The position numbers were made by a program, and so were the translations under genes. DNA of 62,000 bases, from contig CAIIXF020000004.1 of assembly GCA_903813345.2 (NCBI GenBank), positions 288,513 through 350,512 of the forward strand. Reading direction: 5' to 3'. The DNA is from Owenia fusiformis. Its lineage: Eukaryota > Annelida > Polychaeta > Sabellida > Oweniidae. Positions 1 to 15,100 of the stretch are shown piece after piece (position 1 is the first letter of the stretch; every line of letters starts with the position of its first letter). A model generated the notes under the pieces. It was not told where the DNA came from. It did no database searches and was given only the letters and a program-made list of their open reading frames with translations.

Positions 1-6
1 TAACAG

Positions 7-133
7 GGTCTACTATATACTCGATAATAACGACCTGATGGGCCAGAGCTTTGTGCGATTTGAACTCATGACATGTAGGGGAGCTGCTTTCATAATGAGC
101 CGAAATATAGAGGAATTTGAGGATTTTTACCTG
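7..133 (+). CDS. RTK exon a: start of FAMeT-like domain
   Basis: Follows an ACAG acceptor at the window edge and ends at GTAATT. One base is left over at the start, then the frame is open (VYYILDNND...FVRFELMTC). The 'F-x-V/L-x-A/T-C' strand and the final FYL fit the start of Methyltransf_FA domains and continue into exon b in phase 0. The exon could extend further left. Confidence 0.65.
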
Positions 134-3100
134 GTAATTCCAACACATTAGGTTTAATTTCTTACAACAGAAAAATATGGAGTGTACTAAAATATGTATA
201 GCTATAAGAATAATGTCATTATCTTGTTCATATTTAGGTGCTTCCAAACCCTACCCACTTACATTGTTACAATTTTATATTTAATGTTGTTCCGAAATAA
301 GTCAAGTTAAATAACAGTAACAGCAAGGCGTGTTAAATCCCATTGAAATCCATAAAAAAACACAAAATGGCTGCCATTTTTAAAAATTGCCCATAACAGC
401 AAACTTCGATAACAGGATCTTAAACGGTTTTGGACAAATTGGTGGCCAATTTAATGTGTGTGTTACGCACATGCATACTTAAGAGCATGTTATTATCATG
501 TTTGGCTAGCGAGGAGCCATTTTTAGAATTTGTGGCCATTTGTATGAGCTTTATATTTTACGATTTTGATGCAAGTAAAAAAGAAGTGGGAAGATTTTGT
601 AAAAATGGCAACCATGGAATTGGCTGCGCCTTGTTTTTGCCGGGACAGATATAGTTTTGGCCCATAACACATATATCATAAACATCACTGTAATTGTACA
701 TTGACATTCTACATATTAGGTAGAGTTCGGGAGTAAAGGCAACAACTTTTCAATGATCAAAAAAGGTTGGCATACATTTCCAATAAACCATAAAATACCA
801 ACATATGGGATCGTTGATTGCGACCAATACCTGCCATTCTGGGTGAGCTGGTCAAAAAGTGGTTCAAACTTGACGATCTCTGCAGGAAAAGGCATGCGCG
901 TAGGTTTTAATCAGTTCATACAATGGACGGATACGTCAAACATATGGGACGTCAAACACGTGGGGATAAAAAGTTACTATAATGCAATTGCGAACTGGAG
1001 ATTCTATACCACAAGGGCCCATGAAGATTTCCACAACGGTACATCTTAGTTTTTCCTCCAATGGTTTGTCAGCCCTGAGCTTGAATTGGATAGGCTGTCT
1101 TCCTGAAACAAATAAACTTAACATACGCAGATCAGTCACTGGTACTGCACTCTCCAAACTAGTTACCAAAACGGAATCTCTTTTCCTTATTTCACGAGTT
1201 GCAGGCAGAATTCCCACCACATTTTCATCACAAACGTATGTCAGTATCATATATTTAAGAAAATTTACACTTTTGCGAACAAATAGTTCAGAAAATAATA
1301 GAATCATCGATTTGAAGATTATGTCATCCTACGAACTATTTTGTGCGAAATCAATTGGATTTTTAAAAACATAAGATGCTTATATACATATGCATACAAA
1401 ATCGGGTTGATAAATATGCTATATCTCGAGAATCTATATATCTATCTCGACTGAATTGTGAAAATATTGGAGTATAACTTTTGGAAGTATTTCTGGCAAC
1501 ACTTAAATCTGATAATGAAGTTATATCATTTTATATTCGGCTTATCAGTCTTGTCCATATATCCGATGACGAACTCCCATGCAGTGTCTCGGTATAGACA
1601 CTGCGGCGGGCAGATGAAGAAAATCCCAAAATTTGGGGAAAATAGTTTCCCTTTTCATCATATATGTGGTCAATTTTCACACAACTTATAAAATATGTAT
1701 TCATGAAAGTTCCCAAAACATTATTTTGTCAAAATATTTCAAAATTATTGAAATATGAGAAGAAATCCCCGCGGAAGGAATTCTGAGTAAAAGTTCGAAC
1801 TCCTATGCAGTGTCTCGGTATAGACACTGCGGCGGGCAGATTATGGAATCCCCAAAATTTGGGGAAGATAGTCCCCCCTTTTGTCACAGATGTACTTGTT
1901 TTTCACACAACTTATAAAATATATGTTCTTTTATGTTCACCAATAATTATTTTGTCAAAATATTCCAAAATCAATGAAATATAAGAGCAAATCCCCGCGG
2001 AAGGAATTCTGAGTAAAAGTTGTGTTGACAAAAGTTTACCGCACGTGTTGTTTATTAGTTAATACGCGCAATTCAACCAATGAAATTGTCTAAATTTTAC
2101 AATCACGCGACCTGTGCATGGGACTAGAACCAATCACGTCAGTTGTTTATTACGATGTTACCATGCTTACGGTGAGACACCTGCCCGCCGCAGTGATATA
2201 TCACTGCACGGGAGTTCGGTAAAAGTTGTGTTGATAATAGTTTACCGCACGTGTTGTTTATTAGTTAATACGCGCAATTTTCAACCAATGAAATTGTCTA
2301 AATTTTACAATCACGCGACCCGAGCATGGGACTAGAACCAATCACGTCAGTTGTTTATTACGATTCGAAGTTACCATGCTTACGGTGAGATACCTGCCCG
2401 CCGCAGTGATATATCACTGCACGGGAGTTCGATCCGATGAGTATGTATTGTCTGCATGTTATTTTGCATAAAACTGAAAGTCGTATTTTGCAGTTACTGG
2501 GCCGTACTATATCCAATCCCACAACTACCCAATATACGAATGGGGAATCAATGCTAAAAATGAACTGTGCTTCGTTAAAGAAGGAGACATATTCTTCATG
2601 GTGCAACCAGGCATCGCATTCCAGAATGAGACTGTCTCATTTCAGTTGTCTAGCAAGAATGGCAACAATTCGAGACACTATCTTCATTTGGAACATCCCG
2701 ATGAATTTGCACTGGGCTCGACATTCAGGTTTCTTTTTTGTTATATACCTTTGCTGTACCTTTTTATGAAATTTCCATTTGTACTAATTAGTAGATAATT
2801 GAGGAATTAAACAGATCGAGTCTCCTAAAAACGCAATTAAAGCAACCCCCTGATTTTCTCGTGTTGTAAAACAAGTTTGTTCATCAACTTACCAATGCTG
2901 GGGCATGAATTAATTCGTTAACAGTATCAATTTGATGATTATTCCTAGCCATGAATTTCTAATTTCATCAGAAGAAATTCGAAATAAAATCTAAAAAGCC
3001 CGCTCAAATTTGATCCAGTCTAATTGGCTATTTTCTTCAGTTTCAACATATTGTATTGGCTCGGAGAAGCCATATTTATTACTTCTAAGGGGTTAAAATA

Positions 3101-6100
3101 TATATAAATCCCCAAAAAACATTGTATGTTGTTGTAGACTTATTGCGTTCAATTCTGACAATTGGTTGTTCTGTTGGTTGTCCTGTTGATTTCCTCAATA
3201 TATTGGTGATACTGTGCTTATTTGGTTTCAAGATATATCCAAGGTATATATAATGTTTTATGAGCAATTATATTGGGACATTGCTGATTGTCCGGAGGAG
3301 AAATCTGGACGACTGGATCTCTTTAAGCTTATTGATTTGGGGACAGGGAACACAGAGGACATAAATCCCTTTTACATTACCTTCAATTAATCTTTTAATT
3401 TTTTGCGTTGTGAAGAAGCAATTTTCACCAACACATATCTACCATTAAATTTCAATTAAGGATTTAAGCCCTGGACTCAGTGCATTGTTTGTTGAATCAT
3501 ACCATGGAGGTGTTTCCAAATCTGCATGACCGCGCAGCGGGGATGCAAAGTTTAAGAAACAACACCTGAGTAAAATGAAACATCTACAATAAGTCTTGGG
3601 CCTAAATTCGTAAAGTAGTTTCTACGAAGCCGTCCAAAAGGAACGAAAACACTAAAAGAACACATTTTCAATGATATTTTTTGCAAGGGTCAAGTTGGCA
3701 AGTCATTAAATCCAATGTGAGTTTAACTAGTGACATTGAGCGTGTTTTTTGATTATTGCATGCACTTTTGTTATGTGAAATACTGTGTTCGGATTGGTTG
3801 GAATCAGACACACCTTTCCTAGTTACAAAGAATAAAGGATTTAAGCCCTGGACGCAATGCATTATTTGCTGAATCATACCATGAAGGTGACTTGTTTCCA
3901 AACCTTTGCATAACCGCGCAGTGGAAGTTTAGGAAACAACGCCTGAGTGGAATGAAGCAGCTACAATGCATTGAGTCTTGGGTTAAATTATTTTCACGCA
4001 TTGCACATTTTTTTCTATAAGATCATATAAAAGGATCAAAATCACCAAAATAACATATTTTCAAGAAAACTTTTGCAAGTTTCAAGTTGGCAAGTCATCA
4101 AATCCAATGTGAAAAATCCATTCATCACCATGAAAACTGTTGGGCTAGTGACCATGCATGTGTTATTGATATTTCACACACTGATCATTATGCGAATACT
4201 CTGTTCGGATTGGCTTGAATAGAACACACCTTGCCTAGCTATGTGTGAATATCTATTCACACATGGCACTTAAATGACATAATGAATAGTTCCAGGGCTT
4301 GTATATTTCTACTCAATTGACAATGGAACTTTGGAACTTGCTAATTGCACATTATGTATATTTACTCTAAATTGTATATAACCCCGATGTCAACTTGATG
4401 TAGTATTATATTTAAACAGAATACGACAGAACCTGTGGTTTGATGGATTTGTGACGTTTGAGTCAGTCAGCTACATTGGCTACTTCATAAGAGAACGGAG
4501 TTTACGAGTGAAAATATCTAAATTTCAAAACACTGACCTATTTAAAAAAGACGCCAGTTTCAAACTTATATACGGTAAATAAAATGTTTTACTGTTATCG
4601 TAAAAATGTTTTGAAATTCCATTTTCTAATCAACCTCAAGTTGACACTTAATAAAAGCATACTGTATACATCGTACTAATTTTGCACTTCAGCCGGATTG
4701 CCAATGTCAAAAACTCCTGTCCTACCCAGCGTACCAGAAGGTAAAATGCTATTTAATTGTTGGTATATAGATAGTGTTAATCTTCGTACAGTGTGATAAT
4801 TACTGCATTCCTGTATTTTCCTCATATCTTTGTCATTTTGTCTTTGTCATATCAGGAATAACTCCCTGATATTTTACATATTTGTACATCATTCATTTTC
4901 CTACCACCCTACCAGACCTCATAACCAAACTGAAAGCCATGATGTTAAAGCACTTTAAACAACATGATTCAGGTTTGGCCATCATCACACTGTAGGCAAC
5001 CTACTAAACTTGTGAATGACCCGACTCCATTCCTCAAAAGGCATGGCCTGAATGACACAGATGATCTCTCTTTGGTTGTCTGCAGTTGTCTTGAGGTCAT
5101 TCATGTACACTCTAACTTTGGCGCATCTCCACAGGTAGAAGTCAGATAGGACATTGTGGACGATATGTGCAAGTTTTCCTACAGCACAATAGCACCCTGC
5201 TATATAGCATGACGGTTACGCCACCTCTGAAAACGAGGTTGGACGGCTACGTTCACTAATTTATCCAATAAAATGGCCGCGATGGAACAGAAAACTAAGG
5301 TTGGTGCATTATTTTCTACTACTGTGTATCAATGAAAGGATGAACGATTTATGTAAGCATCGCATTCGGTGATGCATTTAGTAATGTATATTTTGAACGT
5401 AGTCTTTGCAAATTGATGCCCGGGATAACATGAAATAAGCGAAAACTGTTTAGTTTGAAATTCAAAACTACACAAAATTTAGTAATTTGTTTATTTTTGT
5501 CGTTAGGGCATGGTCTACATTGCCTAACGACCTCGGGGTATATAGATGTAAACTACAGACGATCATAAAAAGCCAATTGAGCATTGGAAACCACCTAATA
5601 TGTTCTACTCAAGCCATTGAATTTGCGGTTGCGCAAAAAAATGATGAACGGTTACGCGAACCTCGTTCAAATATGTATCCCCGATTATTAATTTTGTCAT
5701 ATTCATCAGTACTTGATGCTAATTCTTCTTTTGCCTCTTCATTGCTATCTATTTGATTTTCATTGGTTTTATAAATAAAGACACAAAAATAAGACACACA
5801 TTTTTCTTTGCCCTATCAAGGCTCAAACAAGATCAGAACTAGCAAAGGTGTACATGCTCGTAACCGTCCGCTAAATATCTAATGTACAACTAATACAATA
5901 CGTTACCGTCCATTAAATCCATACGTAGTCGTCTAACGACATTGCGTTTGAAACCTTATTATTTACAATATACACCACGTTCCTGTTCTGGATTTGTCAT
6001 GTTATGACTTGTTTATACACAGTTTACTTACAGTTGGTAGTTTGAGTGCTTCTGAGGCACATATACTGAGAAAACACGAGAATGGACTAAAAATTATGAG

Positions 6101-9100
6101 CTTGGATATCTCAGTCGGTAAGTTTACAGCTTATATTCTGCTTCTAGGAAACCACCTGGCAGATTTGACCCAGTCTTTATAACCATCCATATATACGTCA
6201 CCGAATGGAACTAGTTGAAAAGGAAACCTTATCTGTAAATCTTGCCTTCAGGCGAAAAAGAGGACATGCTGTCTTTCCCATCCGCCATTTTTTGTTATCG
6301 TTACCGCAAAATTTTGCAAATCGCCTTGTCGTAACCGTCATACTTTAACACCGTGAATAGTGGCCACTGGAGTATGTTGTTTAAAAGTACTCTAATATTA
6401 TTGCTATAAGTCTGACGGTCATGAAATATGGTAGGCTGGTAGAAAATGATGTGCAAATTTACTAAATACCAGGGAGTAGTTTCCTAAAATGACAAAGATA
6501 TGAGGAAATATAATTTGACATCATTTCCTAAATTTATATTTTTCCTTATTTCTTTGAACGATTACAATGTTAGGAAATTAATGACAATTCCGATGAATTT
6601 TTAAAATTCGACATTTCCATGTAATGAGAATGGTAGGTTTGTCCAAAGTCATGAATAATATGAGAGAATGTCCATACAGCCGAATTATCGCAAATAAGTG
6701 AATATGCTTACTATATTGAACATTTGATGTTTCTTCAGGTTCAAACAGAGTTATAGGTCCCAAAAGTCAAATTTATTTTTATAAAACCTTCTCCCATTGA
6801 GATAACACAGGAGTTGGAAAATGATTTTCAAAAATGACTAATTGTTTACGAAAGGAACTAAACACGTTGCATGCAAAATAGTTATATATTATTATCAAAG
6901 GAGAATGGAAAGTATCGCAATAGATTTCGGACAGACATATGTTAGATTTTGGCTATTTTCTGATGATTTAAACAGGTGCATATGTTAGGCCAGTGCATTC
7001 CCTCCAGGAAAAGCACTCATACTCGTAGAGATGATACAATAATAACCCACATGTTTTTTTATGAAATGTTGTCCTGATTTTCAACCTCTTCCACCCCTGC
7101 TTTTTCAATTTTTGTTACATCAATATGTTTGTGTTTTGGCACACAGTTAACCCGTTTAAAGGAATGAGTAATTCCTTCAGAGGTTTTAAAGATATTCATT
7201 ATGGGAAACGAAAATTTAGCTGAAAGCAACAGATCGCATGAGTATTCCCTGGGAAAATCACATTGGAAATATTGTTTTCCACTTTATCTAAAAGGAATTA
7301 TACTTATTATTTTACGTAAACCTTATTGAATATACTATTCAGATATGTATGGCTTTGTATAAAAAACCTCCTACCCACGTACCCTCGTACCCACGTACGT
7401 GTGTCCTGACCCAGTCTTTAAAGAGTTAAATCTTTAACATTTTTTAAACATTATTCTATCTCAATGTATGCTTAATTATGGATGAATTTATGTACCCATA
7501 TGCCTTTATTTCTAGATCGGACATCTGTCTCGTCATAAAATAAAGCCGGCATTGCATAATGTTCATTTGAGCTATTTGAGTGTTGTTTTTGATATATCGA
7601 AGCGATTTTTTGTTGATCGGGCAGTCTTACAGTGTACAACCAATCTATTGCTTGGCGCAAATTCGACCAAGCGCATATATTTAGTATTTTTGTCAGCCAT
7701 ACTTTTAATAGTCCTATACCTTTTAATTTACCATAATGTATATAGAATTTTGTATAAATGAAGTGTAATTATATCTATGACAATTTAAATAACGTTACAA
7801 AGATCGATGCGCAGATCCACGTTTTATTGAGTTTGAATCTCACGCGTCATGCACGTGTAGTTATTAGCCGCCTAAACTTCCCGGAAGAAGTCTGAATATT
7901 CACATTGGAAATTTGTTATACTCCTAGATTGCCTTTATATACGTTATATTGAACAGGATATAGGTCCATGCCTAAGGTCTGTCGATAGGATTCCCGTTTT
8001 AAGTTATTTTTGTTCAACATAATATAAAAAACGCCCTCTGACTTCTGATTCAAAAGCTTGCCTATTTTCAAAATGGCCACCATTTTGTCTCACAAAATTC
8101 ACCTTTGGACCATTTGCTAGCTTTATAAGTAATTTCAGGTGTCCTGCATTGTAAAAAGTAGTTATATGAAATGATTTTGTTACAAAAAATCTGCAAAGAA
8201 TTATGTCCGTTTTTTATTTTATTTTATGCCATTTTAGCCATCATTCACTTTTGAGCAACACCATGTGGGCCCAGTTCCCACGGTACTATTTATTCTTAAT
8301 TTGGATATCGTGTCTCTTAAAATTAACGTAGCTGTAAAACATTTTCTATGATACTATTCTTAATAAGCTTTGATTACATAGGATATCCAAATTAGGAAAA
8401 ACAACTGTGCGACTGTATGATTGTTTTTCTGTTAGCACCTTAACTGATATTAGCAATGTAAGTATGTGTCTGAGTGTAAAAAATGTAATGTTCATGTTTT
8501 ATTTTGTTCCATTTCTTTAGATTCAGGGACGGTATCTCAAGAAAAGGTATATTTAGTATAAGATGTTATTTTCACTTCCATAAGTTTGGCAATCAGAAGG
8601 GTTCCTTTACTAGCAAACAAGTTTATAAAAGAGCTATAAGTACTGGACAATACTGATTAAAATCATAAATGTAAATGATAGAATGCAACTGCCAATATAC
8701 AATTCCAATTATTGATTTTTTTCTTGCCCTATGAGAAAATAACATGTCAAATTATTTTCACTTACCAGGCATTGCATAACTGAGGGTATTATCAGTTGAT
8801 ACACTACATTGTATTAAATTCTATAATTTACAAAAATTATTTTCTATCAGTATTGTCTAAAAGTAAATAGAGAGATTTCGCACATACGTGAAAGTACAAC
8901 TTATAACGTATACTTATACTTATAAATAAAAGTACAAGGTGTTTCATAATGTGGGCTTTCGTCAGGAAAGATCTTCTCGGACTGTAATAAATAAAGGTCA
9001 AATGGATACCATTTGTAATTTCTTGAATTGTAGCATGTTTAGTTGATCCAAATGAGTTTGTCTAGAATAAAATAAGCTCATATATAGTACATATGTTATA

Positions 9101-12100
9101 GACCTATTTCTTCTCAAATTGACTTTTTCGAGATGCTCGTTATGAAACACCCTGTATGTCAGTTGTTGAGCTACTGAATGGGTCGTTTCCAGGAATTTCT
9201 AGAACCTACTGGTTTGATTGGTGTTTCAAATTGATGGTTAAAGCATTTGATTGGATACTGTTCCTACTCAGCCAATTAATTAAAAAAAATGCTTATGGTC
9301 AATTGTTTCCACCACATGTAAGTAAAGCTTTATACGGAGATCCAACTGTATACGTTTATCATCTACGTATATATACCGTTTTATAAGTTCAAGTTGAAAG
9401 CCCATGATTGAACTTATACTGATCATTATAACTTTGAAATAATCAACTCGTTTATGTAATGACTCACTTTAAAGGATCATGACTCGCTTTAAAGGATCGC
9501 GTTTATAATACACTACAACTACTAGGACACGGAAGAAGATTGCTAATCAGCACTGATGTGTTATACAGGTAAGACTGCCCGATCAACAAAAAACATTTCG
9601 ACATATCAAAAACATAAATCAAATAGCTCAAAAATAATGAACATTTATGCAATTCCGGCTTTATTTTATTTTACTAAAAGATGTCAGACCTATAAATAAA
9701 GGCATATGGATGCATAAATTCATCTATAATTCAGGATAAACTGAGATTGAATAATGTTTTAAACATTTAAAAATTTAACTCTTTAAAGACTGGGTCAGGA
9801 CCCACGTACGTGGGTACGAGGGTACGTGGGTAGGAGGTTTTTTATACAAAGCCGATATGTATTGTTGATTTAAGAAAGTAGGTCAATAAAGGTCACACTG
9901 AGCTCAACGTGACATATAGATGAAACTTCTTGACATTTTTTCAATAAACTGTAAATTTTGTTTCAAAATAATCTCTTTGGTTCCAAATGTTCTACGTTTT
10001 CTAAATGAATACTTTCGCAAAATCGTAAATAATTGGGGATAGGAGAGTAAAAATAATTATATCTAAAATTTGGGAAGAGATATCATCATAATTCTGTTAT
10101 CACAATTTGTCTGACCATTCAGAAATATGCAAAATAAATTCAAAGGTATTCCCCTGTGCCCCAACTCCCCCCAGATCCCCCAGTGGTTACTATAAATCTT
10201 TCATGAATTTTCTTTATTTATATTAACTTTGCCTCTCTACCCCAAATCACCTTGATTGTTACGCCAAAAATTGTCATTTACCTGTGGCTAGAAAAATGAT
10301 AGAGGCACAAGAAAAACTTGCAAAAAATACTGGTCTGATTATTCGTATTCTTATGTATTATGACACTAAATATAATCCAGCACACAATTTCTTAGTTGTT
10401 GGCACAGAAAAACCAAGGCGATAGCCTTGACACGCTCAAAACACTCTACACTCTTCACACAACAGTTATCCAAAACGTGCAGATACTTATAATCTTCACT
10501 TTTTCATAATATCTACTTATGAATGCGATTCAATATTATTACTTTTGACCACATCATAACAACGATAATTGATATTTTCAAATATAGTCAAATTCTGTTA
10601 TTCTATCAAACCCTGCGCCATGTGTGTTAATAGCAATGACATTTAATGTGTGCTATTTTAACATCAACACAACTGGCTATCATGACCATGCGATAGATAC
10701 TGAAAGTCTTGCTTATTAATTCTTAAAAATAGCTTTAACGTTGATTTTTTTGACAAAACTCAAAATTTGCTAATATAAACTCAGACAACATAAAAAATAA
10801 CGTATCATACGCTTCGATAATTTCTAACTTGTTAATAAAGTGTGTTTGCAACCAACTCTTGAAAGGGGGTTGTTTGATATTCATGCTCATTTCAAGCTTT
10901 TTTCAAGGCAACGAAATATGTTATTTTTGTGGTGACTTTGGGTTTTGCTGTCCAATATTGTATATCTTCTAAACAGTCAGATTTCAGCTATGCACCAATA
11001 CGATTTCAAATGATTATTTTGGAAAATGAAGCTAATCCAATGTAGTTCAGGGTGTTAAAAAACACAACCCAAAGAAATCGCTATATCTTGAGAAATACTA
11101 ATCCAATTGTGTTCATATTTTCACGAAAGAAAGAAGAGACTGTGTATGTATAGCTCCTGTTGTTAGTTAGTTGTAAAACATGATGTTTTGGACACTTGCT
11201 CAAAAGACAGTTGTACTAGGAAAATACGAAAAACGCGAATGGAAAATCACTATATCTTTGAAAGCGTACTGATTCAATTATGTTCATTTTTTAAGGAAAA
11301 GAAGGAAGAGACTGTGTATGTATAGCTCCTGTTGTTAGTAAGTTGTAAAACATGATGCCTTGGACACCTGCTCAAAAGACATTTGTACTAGGAAAATACG
11401 AAAAACGCAGTCAGAGGTGACTGCCACAGCAATAAAACCAAATAACTTTCTAACCATAGTGTATTGGCATCTCAGATTTGGCACAAATTATCCTCATTCA
11501 ATGTGTGGTGAATTTGTGTAGTTTCATCAAAATCACTCCAGGGACTTTACAGTCATGGTCAAAATGCCTTCTTAAATCTGCCTGAACCAGGGCGTTTGAC
11601 TGCGATTTAAAAGCGTTCCGACCATGACTGTAAGGTCCCTGAAGTGATTTTAATGTCACTCGNNNNNNNNNNNNNNNNNNNNNNNAATGCTATAGAGTGA
11701 ATGAAAATTATTTGTGCGAAATTTGAAGAGCCATAACACTATGGTTAGGAAGTTATTTAGTTTTTTATCGCATCCTAAGGTGCTATGTTGTAATCTGTTT
11801 GTCGGGCGGTTGGGCGGGCGTCCCGAATAATCTTGTCTACAGGTTTCCAGCAAAACAGTTTGAGGGATTCATTTGAAATTCTCGGGGATGTTTTCACTTA
11901 GAAAAGTTTAGAACTGATTAGTTTTTCGGCATTCTGGGTATATGTTAAGGCGGCCATTTTGGAGTTTCCGTCCTAAAATCTTGTCTGTCAAGGCTTGTCT
12001 ACAGGTTTCCAGCCAAACCGTTTGAGGGATTCATTTGAAATTCTCAGGGATGTTTCTACCTATGAAAGTTTAGAACTGATTAGTTTATCGTCATTCTGGG

Positions 12101-15100
12101 TAAATGTTATCGCGGCCATTTTGGATTTTCCGTCCTAAATTCTTGTCTGTCAAGGCTTGTCTACAGGTTTCCAGCCAAACCGTTTGAGGGATTCATTTGA
12201 AATTCTCAGGGATGTTTTTACCTATGAAAAGGACGATTCTCGGTTTGGAGAACGTAGTTCATCAATCTAAATGAGCATTATCCCTGCTTCGGACAAATTT
12301 GATTTTTTTACATAATATAGATTTGAATGCCTTCTTTTGAATAGTCATAATTTAATTTGGGTAATATTTCTAGATTTTTCGCAAAACAATATTAGCGCAG
12401 TACACTGATGAACTTCTTTCCCCAAATCGAGACTTGTATTTTATTGAATCGGTCTATTTGAGCATTATCCCTGCTTCAGACCAATTTGTTATTTTTACAT
12501 ATTGTAGATTTAATTGTCCTCTTTTGAATATTCATAGTTTAATTTGGGTAATATTTCTATACTTTTCATGAAAAATTTTTTAGCCCAGGAGGCTGTTCTC
12601 CAAACCGAGAATCGTCCTTTAGAACTGATTAGTTTTGGGCATTCTGGGTAAATGTTAAGGCGGCCAAGGATTTTCCGTCCTAAAATCGTGTCTGTGAAGG
12701 CTTGTCTACAGGTTTCCAGCCAAACCGTTTGAGGGATTCATTTGAAATTCTCAGGGATGTTTCTACCTATGAAAGTTTAGAACTGATTAGTTTATCGACA
12801 TTCTGGATATATGTTAAGACGGCCATTTTGGATTTTCCGTCCTAAAATCTTGTCTGTCAAGGCTTGTCTACAGGTTTCCAGCCAAACCGTTTGAGGGATT
12901 CATTTGAAATTCTCAGGGATGTTTCTACCTATGAAAGTTTAGAACTGATTAGTTTATCGACATTCTGGATATATGTTAAGACGGCCATTTTGGATTTTCC
13001 GTCCTAAAATCTTGTCTGTCAAGGCTTGTCTACAGGTTTCCAGCCAAACCGTTTGAGGGATTCATTTGAAATTCTCAGGGATGATTCTACCAATTAAAGT
13101 CTAGAACTAATTAGCTTTTCGGCATTCTTGGTAAATGTTAAGGCGGCTATTTTGGATTTTTCGTCCTTAAATCGTGTCTGTGAAGGCTTGTTTTAAAAAA
13201 TAAAAAATAATTTCCCATTGAGAGCAATATTAAATTAAAACATTTTTTTATAAATAACTAAATGGTGTAAATCTTTCCAATTTTCACATATTTTGTAATA
13301 CATCAGTAAATCTTTTACCAGGATTTTTTTAGGAAAATCTGAATTGTAGAAAAAAAGCTGATACACTGTGAAGTAATACCTTAAAACGTGTCTCTTGAGG
13401 GTTGTTTACAGGTTTCATGGATTCATCCTAAGATTTTAGAGACGTTTCTATGGAAAGTTTACAACTGATTAGTTTTTAGGCAGTCTGGGTAAATGTTAAG
13501 GTGGCCATTTTTAATTTTCCATCCCGAAAAGTGTATTCTGTTCAAGGGTGCGATTCTGTTCACCATGTGGCTTATTTGGGGTTGCAGTCACCCCTATGTT
13601 TTGCTATGTTTTTCGTATTTTCCTAGTACAAATATCTTTTTAGCAGATGTCCAAGGCATCATGTTTCACAACTAACCATCTACAGGAGCTATGCATACAC
13701 AGTCTCTCCTTTCTTTCCTGAAAAAATGAACATAATTGAACTAGTATTTTTCAAGATATGGCGATTTCTTTGGGTTGCGTTTTTTGAACACCCTGTATTT
13801 AAATGATTGTCACATAAATTCTAAATTATATTTAGTTTCTTAGTAAATCGAATGTGTTGAGTATGTGTTGGAGGATACAAATCATATGAACATAATAAAA
13901 CGTGTTATTTTGATGAGTATGAAATATTAAGCAAATCCCTTTTAAGAGCTGGTTCCAAACATACTTTGTTGGAAATTATTGGACCACAAGATACATTATT
14001 TGTCATGCTGTCTGAGTTTGTTTGAGCAAACTTTGATTTATGTTCAAAAATATCGTTAAAGCTGTTTTTAACGTATACATAAAAATATTGGGTGAGACTT
14101 GAGATAATGTATGCGGCGCCAGTCAAAATTGAAACTTCTGATTGGGTTCGAAGCCGAGATGCCCGGATATGTCCCAGCAAAAGCCGGAATTCACGTGATT
14201 TTTCACGAAGAAGGGGCGGAGTTTAAGCGAGATTCATCGAGACTTCTTCGTGTCAATCGTGTCAATCCCTGCATTGCTTATTGTTAACTCCACCTTTTTG
14301 CCCATATATGGAGATGGAGATGCCACTTGCGAGCGTGAACAGTTCAGTCTAGAAATAGAAATTTCTTAAGCGATGTCTTTCTTCAATTTTTCTACACGAT
14401 ATCTCGATAAATAGTGGACATATTTGTACCATTCTTTCGTCAAAATGAGGGTATCGCTGGAATACATATTTCCAATCTGTTGGTCAATAGATTTATTCAT
14501 TGATACTGGCAGGAATTAGATCGTAATAAACATGCTAAAATTGTAAAACTTGGAACGTTTGACAGTAATCTCCGGTCAATTGCATCGGGAGAAAGCAGGA
14601 GAAAAGCTGGGACAGTCTGTTGTGTGGAGTTTGCAAAGCAATCCCGGATATAAATGACGTCATCTTAGCAGTTTACATGGTTTCGAAAGCCTGGGTGTCG
14701 TAGTGATGAGTTTGAATTATGTCGATTATTCGATTGTTATATATAAATAAACATCGATCTTCGGCGAAGATAAAGTAAGAACAACATATATATCCGAGAA
14801 ACATGTTGGTAAGTACACTATTTCATTTATAATGGCAGAAAATCAAATTGAATCGAAATCGAATTTTCAACTTTTTCAATTTTTTTTCGTTCGATTATTT
14901 TGATTTTCAATTTGATTTTTACATTTTATCTTCTTCGTCCTGCGGGACTATACTCACTGGCGGATTAGGGGGGGGGGCCTGGGGGCCCGGCCCCCCCCCC
15001 CCCTTGGGTGGGCCCAGAAAAAAAAAATTGGGCCCAAAAAAATTTGGGGCCAAAAAAGGCCTTCAGGCCCCAAAAAGTGGGCCTCTTTGGTCATTACTGG

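Larger units (their letters stand above)
11050..13796. mobile_element. Region bounded by CAGGGTGTT inverted ends, with nested repeats
   Basis: CAGGGTGTTAAAAAACACAA at 11050 and an inverted match ending AACACCCTG at about 13796. Arms of about 100 bp include AAAGAAATCGC and the 'gagactgtgtatgtatagctcc'-type segment. The left arm is duplicated in tandem (about 11125-11300 and 11300-11410). Inside lie the N gap, a Helentron-like array and a fold-back element. Best read as an old DNA transposon into which others inserted. Confidence 0.55.

Noticed and set aside
8521-8546. Possible 26-bp RTK micro-exon (DSGTVSQEK) between TTTCTTTAG and GTATAT
   Set aside because: It would shift phase (1 in, 0 out) so the TM exon could not follow, and it lies inside the 2.5-kb Mutator-like element.
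11656-11853. Minus-strand frame crossing the N gap
   Set aside because: Contains undetermined residues and repeat sequence only.
13905-14180. 91-codon minus-strand frame
   Set aside because: No homology recognised, no splice or start support, in a transposon-rich intron.
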